From: Sitta carolinensis
Taxonomy: Eukaryota > Chordata > Aves > Passeriformes > Sittidae
Direction of reading: 5' to 3'
Length of the DNA: 64,000 nucleotides
Assembly: GCA_032173965.1 (NCBI GenBank)
Contig: CM063290.1
Coordinates: forward strand, 1,488,001-1,552,000
Numbering within the stretch: the stretch's first letter is position 1; every line of letters begins with the position of its first letter. The notes below the pieces were generated by a model. The model made no database searches, had not been told where the DNA came from, and saw only the letters and a list, made by a program, of their open reading frames with translations. A program made the position numbers and the translations under genes. This document shows positions 12,661 through 23,800 of this stretch, in pieces.

Positions 12661-13555
12661 GCAGGACTGCTTTTCCAACGAAGCCTAGATAAGTAATTTT
12701 AGACCGTGTTTTCCACAGCAGCTGTAGCAAACTGATGTGCTCGGGTTTCAAGGAATCGAAAGCAGTTTAGAGGAGCTGAACACGATTCGTTTAATAACAA
12801 AATCCTCTTTTGACAGCTCTCTGAAAGGCCGGGTATCAAGTGAAATGAAGCGTTTGATGTCCAAGAGGAGTTTGCAGCCAATTCCCGACATGATACCTGC
12901 GTGTTTGGAGAGGTTGTTTGGATTTTCCTCCTGTGCCTGTGCTCTCTGCACCTCGCCAGGGTAAATAAATCCTTTGGCTGCAATCCCAAGTGGGGTTGAG
13001 AGCATCTTTTATTCAAAAAGAAATCTTTTATTCTTTTATTCGAAACGAGCACCTTTTAATGAGGAGGCAATTGCTGAGGTGCACACAGCATTCAGGTCAT
13101 TTTTGGTGCAGGAAGATGACTTGGATGGGAGAGTGGAGCTTTTTACAGTTTTAAAAAAAAAAAAAACCAGCTTTTTTGGGGGGATTTGTTTGACGTGGCA
13201 AGAAGCTCTTGGAGCAAACAGCTTGAGAAAAATGACTTTGGAGAAGAGCAGCCTTGCAGGGTTGGAAGGGGCTGCAGCTGTTATAAATGCACTTATAAAG
13301 TTGGGGGGTTTTTTGCAAATATTAAAATGAATGCTGTATGTATAATGCTGGGAAATTGTGCTGTACTAATAGAGTTTATTTTCTGCTATTAATGTCTATA
13401 CTGGGCTATAACACGGTAATGTATAAAGGCTGTTGTAACTAACTCAGAGAATGGTGAGCAGGAAATTCTTCACATTCTTGGATTATCCTGTCTGATGATG
13501 GTAACGGACACCAGAGCCCAGGGAAGGAATTTATTGATCACCCATCACTGGCTGG
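12661..13555. other. Unassigned single-copy sequence
   Basis: No gene recognised. A12 run near 13153. Confidence 0.45.
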
Positions 13556-13569
13556 AGGAGCCTGGCCCT

Positions 13570-14110
13570 CACACTGACATTTACACTCACACTGCATTTA
13601 TATTCACATTTACACTCACGTTTATATTCACATTTACATTCACATTTACACTCCCATTTATATTCACATTTACACTCACATTTATATTCACATTTATATT
13701 CACATTTACACTCCCATTTATATTCACATTTACACTCCCATTTATATTCACATTTACACTCCCATTTATATTCACATTTACATTTACACTCCCATTTATA
13801 TTCACATTTACATTTACACTCACATTTAAATTTGCTCTCACATTTACTCTCACATTTACACTTACTCTCACATTTACTCTCGCTCTCACATTTTCACTCA
13901 CTTTTACACTTACACACTCACATTTACAATTAAACTCTCACACATTTACCCTCGCATTTACACTTACTCTCACATTTACACACATTTTCATTCGCCTTTA
14001 CACTTACACACACATTTACATTTACACTTACACTTACATTTACACTTACATTTACACTTACACTTACACTCACATTTACACTTACACTCACATTTCCGTT
14101 TACATTTCCT
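13570..14110. repeat. 6-bp-based TTTACA/TTCACA array
   Basis: Hexamer-based array with higher-order forms such as CACATTTACACTCCCATTTA. It is stop-free in a plus frame (Phe/Thr/Leu/Ile). Confidence 0.93.
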
Positions 14111-14204
14111 CTCCCATCTCCCATTTCCCTCTCCCATTTCCCCTTCTCTTTCCTCTCCCATTTCCCGTCCCATTATCCCCTCCCATTATCCTCTCCCCTT
14201 TCCT

Positions 14205-14555
14205 CTCCCATTTCCATGTTTCTATTTATTTCCCGGTCCCCTTTCCATGTTTCTATGTATTTCCCGGTCCCCTTTCCATGTTTCTATGTATTTCCCGGTC
14301 CCATTTCATGTTTCTATGTATTTCCCGGTCCTCATTTCCATGTTTCTATGTATTTCCCGGTCCCCTTTCCATGTTTCTATTTATTTCCCGGTCCCATTTC
14401 CATGTTTCTATGTATTTCCCGGTCCCCTTTCCATGTTTCTATGTATTTCCCGGTCCCCTTTCCATGTTTCTATTTATTTCCCGGTCCCCTTTCCATGTTT
14501 CTATGTATTTCCCGGTCCCATTTCCATGTTTATTTTTATTTCCCGGTCCCGTTGC
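14205..14555. repeat. 31-bp minisatellite abutting the MFSD1 promoter
   Basis: About 11 copies of a unit containing CCATGTTTCTATGTATTTCC and CGGTCCCCTTT. The last copy ends about 30 bp before the X-box. Confidence 0.95.
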
Positions 14556-14583
14556 CCAGGGCCCCTCGGTGCCTCAGCGCGGC

Positions 14584-14660
14584 GCTGCCATGGCAACGGG
14601 TCACGTGACGGGCGGGGTCACGTGACGGGCGGTCGGTCACGTGCGCGGCGCTCACGTGCG
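14584..14660 (+). promoter_or_regulatory. MFSD1 core promoter: X-box plus four CACGTG boxes
   Basis: GCTGCCATGGCAAC at 14584-14597 differs by one base from a palindromic RFX X-box. GTCACGTGAC at 14600-14609 and 14617-14626 are exact CLEAR elements; GTCACGTGCG at 14636 and CTCACGTGCG at 14651 are half matches. All lie 10-86 bp before the start codon. Known: CLEAR elements bind TFEB/TFE3/MITF on lysosomal genes. Inferred: MFSD1 is under lysosomal-stress control here. Some sites may lie in the 5' UTR. Confidence 0.8.
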
Positions 14661-14669
14661 GCGGGCGCC

Positions 14670-14850
14670 ATGGCGGAGGAGCGGCGGGCGCTGCTGGCCG
14701 AGGGTGCCGAGGGTGCCCACGGGGCCGAGGGGGCCGATGGCGGCAGCGGCGGCTCCCCGGGCCCTCCCCGCGCCCTGGCTGCCGCCTGCGACCCCCGCCG
14801 CCTCCCGCACCGCCTGCTCGTCCTGACCCTCATGTGCTTCCTGGGGTTCG
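14670..14850 (+). CDS. MFSD1: MFSD1 exon 1
   Basis: Start codon 14670-14672 (context GGCGCCATGG). Encodes the cytosolic N-terminus with the ERRALL lysosomal sorting signal, an Ala/Gly-rich low-complexity stretch of about 30 residues, the CDPRRLPHRLL segment and the first half of helix 1 (LTLMCFLGFG). Ends in phase 1 at a GTGAGG donor. Confidence 0.93.
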
Positions 14851-17800
14851 GTGAGGGCCGGGACCGGGGCCGCGGCTGGGTGCGGTGAGGGGAGGCTGCG
14901 GGGACCGGATGGGGTGTGGGGGTGATGCGGGGCTCGGCTGTGGGGCTCAGCTGCGGGGTTCGGCTCTGGGGGTGCTGCGGGGCTCGGCTGCGGGGCTCGG
15001 TTGTGGGGTTCGGCTGCGGGGTTCGGCTGCGGGGGTGCTGCGGGGCTCGGCTGCGGGGTTCGGCTCTAGGGGTGCTGCAGGGTTCGGCTGCGGGGCTCTG
15101 GGGGTGCTGGGGGCTCTGGGGGTGCTGCGGGGCTCTGGGAGTGCCGCAGGGTTCGGCTCTGGGGGTGCTGCGGGGCTCTGGGGGTGCTGCGGGGCTCTGG
15201 GGGTGCTGCGGGGCTGGGCTGCGGGTCTCGGCTCTGGGGTGCTGCGGGTCTCGGCTCTGGGGGTGCTGCGGGGCTCTGGGGGTGCTGCGGGGCTCTGGGG
15301 GTGCTGCGGGGCTCGGCTCTGGGGGTGCTGCGGGGCTCTGGGGGTGCTGCGGGGCCCGGCCGGAGCCCTGAGCCCTTCTCCCTGCAGGCAGCTACTTCTG
15401 CTACGACAACCCGGCCGCTCTGCAGACGCAGGTCCAGCGGGTGAGTGGCCCCCGGGGGCTCTGGGAAGCAGGGAGAGGCACGTTCCCGTGGGCACGGGCT
15501 AGCCTAACCTCGGGCAGGTGCGGAGGAATTGGCCCTGCGAGTGTGGGGAGGGTGGAATTCCCAGAGAAGCTGGGGCTGCCCCTGGGTCCCTGCATGTGTC
15601 CAGTTGGAACAACCTGGGGTAGTGGAAGGTGTCCCTGGACTTGGAGCAAAATGGGCTTGGAGTCCCTTCCCTCCCACCCCATCTGGGAGTTCTGGGAAGT
15701 ACAGAAAATGCACTTCTTTCTGCTTGGTTCTTCCTGAACTCTGTGTCCCTGCAGCCAGCTCGGGAATAATGGCTTTTTGTGGTTCCCTGTGTGCTGTGTA
15801 GGACATGAAGGTGAACACAGCCCAGTTCATGGCTCTCTATGCCTGGTATTCCTGGCCCAACGTGGTGCTGTGCTTCTTTGGAGGTTTCCTGATAGACAGA
15901 GTGTTTGGAATCCGGTGAGTGCAGTGTTTGTGTCACTCTTGTGCCAGGAATGAGGAGCTAAACCTGCAGGTGAAGCTTAGACTTTATATTGCAAAGCTTT
16001 TCAAGGTTATAATAAACCTTTCCACTGTTTTCCCCCACACAGTTTAGGATTTTTTTAACAATATGGATGAGCTTCCTTTCCTTTGTAATTTAAATAAATT
16101 AATTTCCAAACCACCACCTTGTCCTACCTGTTTTCTATGGGAATAGTTGAGCTGCACAATTTATTACAGAAGCCTTTTAATTGCCCATCCACCTCCCCTT
16201 GTTTGCCTACTGCAGGTCTAAAATAGTGTTTTGTAAGGAAAAAAAAAGGCTTGTGGTTATGCATGAAGTGATTTTCTTTTCTTTCCAGGCTGGGCACTGT
16301 AATATTCAGCATCTTTGTGTGTGTTGGGCAGGTGAGTGGAGGATGATCTGGGTCTGCAATTTGTGTTTCACTGCAGACAGCTGAGAGCTGGAATGGGAGG
16401 AGCCTGGGTCGTACTGGGGAAGGGAATCCTGGAATGGGGCTGTAATTGTGGGAAGGAGCCCCATTTGTAATGTTTGCTGGGAAATTGGTTGAGGATCAGG
16501 AGGTTGACACAGTCCTGGGTGGGCTGGGTTGGTGATGGTGAGCAGCAGAGGGAACAAAAACCATAAAGAGCAGGAGTTGGATGAGAAGTTGTTTCTGGGA
16601 AGAGAAAAGCATTTTTGTTCCTGCTTTCAGGCAGTTGTGCTTTGCTCCATAGCTGAACTGCAGTCACCATTTCCCTTGGCTGCTGTTTGCAGGTGGTTTT
16701 TGCCCTGGGAGCCCTGTTCAACACCTTCTGGCTGATGGAAGTGGGCAGGTTCATCTTTGGGTGAGTCTGGCAGGGCAGCTTTGTGCTCTTCGAGGTGAGA
16801 AAACTCACAAAGCTAACCCTGCAACACGCTCCTTGAGGAGTGCTCCCACTTGGAGCCAAAAACTGGGTGGGTTCTGCCACCTCTGAGGCTGAGGGCTGCA
16901 GGATCTCCCCTTCTTCTCCTGGTGTAACTCAGTCAGAAAACAAACCCCTGGATTGGCAGGTGCTGCTGAGTCACCAGCTGTGGCACCGCCGATCCCTCTT
17001 CTCTCGCTGCCCCTCCAGTTTGGAATCCGTGATTCCTGTTGCCTTGTCTGTAAACCTGCCCTAAAGCTGCCTGTCCCCAGCCACATTTCTGTGAGCTCCT
17101 GCTCCTGCCAGGAGCTCTGTGCTCTGCCTGCTGCAGTGGGGATGTGTTCTGGGCTGTGTTTTGCAGGATCGGGGGCGAGTCCTTGGCGGTGGCCCAGAAC
17201 ACCTATGCAGTGAGCTGGTTCAAGGGCAAGGAGCTGAACCTGGTGTTTGGATTGCAGCTCAGCATGGCCAGGATTGTGAGTGGCCAGCAGGGCAGGGGCT
17301 CTGCTCCTCATTTTCGGGCTCCTCTTGGGGCTTTTATCCATGGCTGGGGTTTCCCTGGTGGAGCTGGGGGTGGGCACCAGTTCTGAACTGGAGATTGCAG
17401 CCATGGATCTTACCTGGGGACAAAAGGTGCTATGTCCTGGTATCTGCCAGCTGGGAATCCTCTTGGCTCCATGGATTCAGTTCACTCACTTTGTGAGCTC
17501 ATGCACATGGGTTTATTCTCTTCTCATAGGTAAAAACTCTCCCAGCCTTGTTACCAACAGTTTATGAGCTCGTGGACAGGGTTTATTCACTTCTCCTAAG
17601 TGAAAACTCTGCTAGGCTGGTATAAAATTGCACTTGGTGATGTTAAATCCTTATTGCAGTGATTCATTTGTTACCAACCAGTTTGTGAGCTCGTGCACAT
17701 GGGTTTATTCCCTTCTCCTAAGTGAAAACTCTGCTAGGCTGGTATAAAATTGCACTTTGTGATGTTAAATCCTTATTGCAGTGATTCATTTGTTACCAAC

Positions 17801-20800
17801 CAGTTTGTGAGCTCGTGCACATGGGTTTATTCACTTCTCCCAAGTGAAAACTCTGCTAAACTGGTATAAAATTGCAAATTGTGATGTTAAATCCTCTTTG
17901 CAGTGATTCATTTGTTACCAACCAGTTTGTGAGCTCGTGCACATGGGTTTATTCACTTCTCCCAAGTGAAAACTCTCCCAGCCTTGGAGAAAATTGCTAT
18001 TGGTGATGTTAAATCCTTTTTGCAGTGATTCATTTGTTACCAGCCAGTTTATAAGTTCTTGCAGGTGAGTTTATTCACCTCTCATGAGTGAAATCCCTCC
18101 TAGACTTGTATAAAATGACAATCTGTGATGTTGGATCCCCGTTGCAATGATTCATTTGTTACCAACCAGTTTGTGAGCTCGTGCACGTGGGTTTATTCAC
18201 TCTCACAGGTAAAATCTCTCCCAAGCCTGTATAAAATTGCAGTTTGGGACGCTGGATCCTCATTGCAGTGATTCCTTTGTTCCCAGCCCAGCTGGAATCA
18301 CTGACATCCTTCTCCCTGCTGGGCTGGGTTCCCTGGGGTGCATTGTAACAATGGCAAGAACAGTCAAATATTATTATTATTATTATTATTTTAATCATGC
18401 CTGATGCTGCTGGGGATTGCTGGGTCCTTCACATGGCTCTGTTGTGCCTAGGGGAGCACGGTGAACATGAACATTATGGCATGGATCTACTCCAGAGTGC
18501 AGCATCTCCTGGGCTCTGCTGGCCCCAGCACCCTCGGCCTGGCTCTGCTCATAGGTCAGTGACCTTTGGCCTTGGTGTCACCTGAGCGCGTGCTCACCGT
18601 TTATTAATGCCTTAAAGACATTTGTTAATCCCTTCAGAGCATTTATTAATCCCTTAAAGGCATTTATTAATCCCTTCAGAGCATTTGTTAATCCCTTAAA
18701 GGCATTTATTAATCCCTTAAAGACATTTGTTAATCCCTTCAGAGCATTTGTTAATCCCTTAAAGGCATTTATTAATCCCTTCAGAGCATTTATTAATCCC
18801 TTCAGAGCATTTATTAATCCCTTCAGAGCATTTATTAATCCCTTCAGAGCCCTTATTAATCCCTTCAGAGCCCTTATTAATCCCTTCAGAGCATTTATTA
18901 ATCCTTTTAGAGCATTTATTAATCCCTTAAAAACATTTATTAATCCCTTTAGAGCCCTTATTGATCCCTTTAGAGCATTTATTAATCCCTTAAAGACATT
19001 TATTAATCCCTTAAAGACATTTATTAATCCCTTCAGAGCATTTATTAATCCCTTCAGAGCATTTATTAATCCCTTCAGAGCATTTATTAATCCCTTAAAG
19101 GCATTTATTAATCCCTTCAGAGCATTTATTAATCCCTTAAAGACATTTATTAATCCCTTCAGAGCATTTATTAATCCCTTCAGAGCATTTATTAATCCCT
19201 TCAGGGCATTTATTAATCCCTTCAGAGCATTTATTAATACCTTCAGAGCATTTATTAACCCCTTCAGAGCATTTATTAATCCCTTTAGAGCATTTATTAA
19301 CCCCTTAAAGGCATTTATTAATCCCTTTAGAGCATTTATTAATCCCTTTAAAGCAGCACCAGTCTGTTGGAGTTTAGGAAGAGCAGTTCCAGCACTTTCT
19401 GTATCCTCATTTTCTCTCAGGTCACTGCTGAAATGCTGTGCCATTTTCAGGGTTGCCAAATTCAAGTTTGTGCCCTGGGGAGGTGAAATATTTCCCATGC
19501 TTTTTGCTCAGGCAGGGTTTCTGCGGAGGGTCCAAGCCTGCCCGTGGTTCTGTGATTGTCAGTGAGATTGGGTCAGCTGTGGGGCTCGTTGCCTTCCCTC
19601 AGAGCCAAGGCAGGCTCTGTTTGTGTTCCTGCAGGGACACCTGGCTGATGCTCTCAATAAAACAGATCCATGGCTGTGCTCCAGGGCAGCTGTGTGCCAG
19701 GCTTCACTTTACACCTGAGCCCGGGGGTAACCTTGGTGTGCCTTGACACGAGCACTGCCCCAGCTGGGCTGGAGAACCCAAAAACCACTGCTGGAGTTGG
19801 CAGCTGACCGTGGGGGTTCTTTCTGCAGGGGGAGTCACTTGTCTCTTCTCACTGAGCTGTGCTTTGATCCTGGCTTACCTGGACAGGAGAGCAGAGAAGC
19901 TGCTGTGTAAAGAGCAGGGGAAGACAGGTGAGTGCTGGAACAGACCCCTCCAGCTGCTCTGCACAGGGCAGCTCTGCTTTTCAGGGAATTCCTGGACTTT
20001 GGCACTGTTCTGATGATAATTTTTTAGCTCATCTTTACAAGGAGTTTGAATTTAATGAATATCTAATGATAATTTTTAGCTCCTTTTCACAAGGAGTTTG
20101 AATTTTAAACACCAGCTCAACAGGCAGATGCACTGTCACCTGCTTTATTTATGAAAATAAGAGTTGGCAGCAGTTTGTGCCCTTACCACTGGCTCTGTGT
20201 TTTCTTGATTTCCTTTAGCAGGGATGCAGAAGCAGGGAGCTCTTCCCTGGCACTGTGTGCTGGCTTGAGTTTTCCACAGGGCACAACTCAAACCAATTAA
20301 AAATAAGCCAAATTGGAGATGCAGTGGGATGCCAGGCTGGGCTGGGAGGGACCCTTCCTCTCCAGCCAGGCAGTGGCAGGGTTTGGGTTAAGGCTGGGTT
20401 GGCTTCAGGGGGGAGGAGTCCCAGGAGGGTTTGGGGTCACCTGGGACTCTCCAGAGCAGGAATCCCAGGAGGGTTTGGGATCACCTGGGTGTTCCACAGA
20501 GGAGGAATCCCAGGAGGGTTTGGGGTCACCTGGGTGTTCCCCAGAGGAGGAATGCCAGGAGGGTTTGGGGTCACCTGGGTGTTCCCCAGAGGAGGAATGC
20601 CAGGAGGGTTTGGGGTCACCTGGGTCTCTCCAGAGGAGGAATCCCAGGAGGGTTTTGGGGTCACTTGGGACTCTCCAGAGTGCAGGAATCCCAGGAGGGT
20701 TTTGGGGTCACTTGGGACTCTCCAGAGTGCAGGAATCCCAGGAGGGTTTGGGGTCACTTGGGACTCTCCAGAGTGCAGGAATCCCAGGAGGGTTTGGGGT

Positions 20801-23800
20801 CACTTGGGACTCTCCAGAGTGCAGGAATGCCAGGAGGGTTTGGGGTCACTTGGGACTCTCCAGAGTGCAGGAATCCCAGGAGGGTTTGGGGTCACTTGGG
20901 GCTCTCCAGAGTGCAGGAATCCCAGGAGGGTTTGGGGTCACTTGGGGCTCTCCGGAGTGCAGGAATGCCAGGAGGGTTTGGGGTCACTTGGGGCTCTCCA
21001 GAGTGCAGGAATCCCAGGAGGGTTTGGGTCACTTGGGGCTCTCCAAGTGCAGGAATCCCAGGAGGTTTGGGGTCACCTGGGGCTCTCCAGAGCAGGAATG
21101 CCAGCCATCTCAGATTTCTCCTGCCTGGTTCCATGCTGTCTCCCCGTGCAGGAGAGGTGATCAAGCTGAGGGATGTGAAGGATTTCTCCCTGTCCCTGTG
21201 GCTCATCTTTGTCATCTGTGTCTGTTACTACGCTGCAGTCTTCCCCTTCATTGGCCTTGGCAAGTAAGTGCCACTCTCTGCCAGCAATTCCCTGGGAATT
21301 TGGCCAGGCTTTGAACCAAAATGCTGAAAAAATGCACATTTAACAGCTGGGCTTGGTGGGAATTACCAGTCAGGAGCGTGAGGAATGTTTGATTTCCTGA
21401 TTCAGACTGGATGCAGGTTTAAAACACGGGGTGGGATTTGGTGTGCTGCAGGATTCCTTCCATATTTACAGCCCAGCATGTCATTATTTGGGTTAAATGT
21501 TGGTTATGGGCTTTTTATGTTTTCCCCAAAGAATAATTTGAGAGATCCTTAAAATCTGTGAAGTCTGCTAACAAGCTCCTAAATTAATTATAAATGAGAA
21601 TCTGGGATATTTATGTCAAAGCTATATTTAATTTTTTTTGTAAATGAGATTCTCATGTCTTTGTCTAACTTAATTTTGATTTCACATCCCTCAAGTCTGC
21701 ATTTTCCTAAATAGATTTTTTTCCTTCCCTCAGGGTTTTCTTTATTGAAAAATTCCGATTTTCCCCTCAAGAAGCCAGTGCAATTAACAGGTATTGTGTG
21801 ATTGATTTAATAAGGAACACTGCCAGATTTTAGGATGCACTTTTGGGCTCTGGGCAGATTTGGGATCTCCTGCGAGCTGCACTTAAGTGGAGAAACAATT
21901 TCACATGACCCAAGGAGTAACTGGGAAACATAGATGGGTTTTTTATTAAAGACAGCTGTTCACACTGGAAAGGAAAAGCTCTGAAGGCTTTTATTTTAGC
22001 ATTTAGGGATTCTTTGCTGAGTGCTAAAATCAGTGTAACAGCAGCACTGAAGGAGCTCCAGTGTGGGAGTTGGAGGATGAATCTGTGATGTGGGCAAACC
22101 CTAAATAAATAAAACCCCAAGAAATTACCTGCTGGGCTCTTGAGTTGCTGAGCATTTTCATGTCCTCAAACCTTTTGGGAATTCTAAACTGGGATTTTTT
22201 GGGGGGATGGTTTTCCCAGAGTTAACCCTTTGCTGTCTGTGCTGCAGTGTGGTGTACATCACCTCTGCCCCCGTGTCCCCTCTCTTTGTGCTGCTGGTGG
22301 ACAAGGTTGGCAAGAACCTTGAGTTTTCTGGGTGCTGCAATCAGTGTCATAGCAGCACTAAAGGAGCTCCAGGTTGGGAGTTTGGGGATGAATCTGTGAC
22401 ATGAGCAAACCCCAAAGAAATAAAACCCTACAAGAGAACCCCTGCTGGGCTCCGAGTCACCGAGCACTTTCATGTCCTCAAACCTTTTGGGAATTCTAAA
22501 CTGGGATTTTTTGGGGGGTGGTTTTCCCTCTGTCCCAGAGTTCAGGGGGGCCTGTGGGGTGTTAACCCGTTGCTGTCTGTGCTGCAGTGTGGTGTACATC
22601 ATCTCTGCCCCCATGTCCCCTCTCTTCGGGCTGCTGGTGGACAAGGTTGGCAAGAACATCTGCTGGGTGCTGGCTGCTGTGCTGGGCACGCTGGCCTCCC
22701 ACACCCTGCTGGCCTTCACCTTCTGCAACCCCTGGGTGCCCATGGTAAGCTGGGCTTTAGCTTTGAACCCAAAACAGGGCAGGGTTTGGGTCCTGCACAG
22801 CCAGGGTGGTGCTGGGAGAGATTCCATCGCCGAGCTCTGCACCAGGCACTCCCTTTGTCCCCTAAAATTGATCTTTTAGTTTATTTCTGCAGTTTATTGC
22901 TGTTATTTAAACTGCACTTTCCTCCTAAAATTATTCTTTTAGTTCATTTCTGCAGTTTATTGCTATTACTCAAACTGCCCTTTTCTCCTGAATATTCTTG
23001 TAGTTGGTGTCTGCAGTTTATTGCTGTTATTGAGGCTGCACTTTCCTCCTAAAATTGTTCTTTAGTCTGTTCCTGAAGTTTATTACTTCAGAATACTTCA
23101 GGTTCTGTTCCTGAAGTTTATTACTGTTACTCAAATTGCACTTTTCTCCTGAAAATTCTTTCCCTTGATGTCTGCAGTTTATTGCTATTATTCAAACTGC
23201 TCGCTTTTCTCCTAAAAAGTTTTGGTTTCTTTCTGAAGCTTGTTACTATTACTCAAACTGTACTTTTCTCCTAAAAATTCTTTTAGCTTATTTCTGAAGC
23301 TTATTGCTCTTACTCAAAGTGCTCACTTTTCTCCTAAAATTTGCTATTAGTTTATTTCTGCAGTTTATTGCCATTATTCAAACTGCACTTTTCTCCTAAA
23401 AATTCTTTTAATTTCTGAAGCTTATTACTACTATTCCAACTGCACTTTTCTCCTAATGATTCTTTTAGTTTAGTTCTGCAGTTGTTGCTATTATTCAAAC
23501 TGCTCAATTTTCTCCTAAAAACTGTTCTCTTAGTATATTTTTGAAGCTTATTACTATTACTCAAACTACTCACTTTTCTCCTAAACATTGTTTTTAGTTT
23601 ATTACTGTTACTCAGACTGGACTTTTCTCCTAACAATTGTTCTTTTAGTTTATTCCTGTTTCTCCAAGGGCTGGAGCTCAGTAACAATCTGCTTTATTGA
23701 GGGCACATTTCCTGAAATTCTTGTTTGGAGCTGAGCTTGGTGCTCGTCAGTGAGGCAGAGATTAAAAACTTGTTTAAACACTTTTGAAGTGTTTTCCTGG

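Larger units (their letters stand above)
14560..15440 (+). promoter_or_regulatory. CpG island over MFSD1 exons 1-2
   Basis: Abrupt change from AT-rich repeats (before 14555) to CpG-dense sequence covering the promoter, exon 1, the intron 1 minisatellite and exon 2. Confidence 0.7.

Noticed and set aside
13495..14625. 376-codon frame leading up to the MFSD1 promoter
   Set aside because: Hexamer and 31-bp arrays; overlaps the promoter and is not in frame with MFSD1.
18578..19498. 306-codon minus-strand frame (INALKGL repeat)
   Set aside because: Antisense translation of the 21-bp array in intron 7.
22248..22404. Duplicate exon 11 as a mutually exclusive functional exon
   Set aside because: It lacks the 3' half and donor of the exon and has changed conserved residues, so it cannot replace exon 11.
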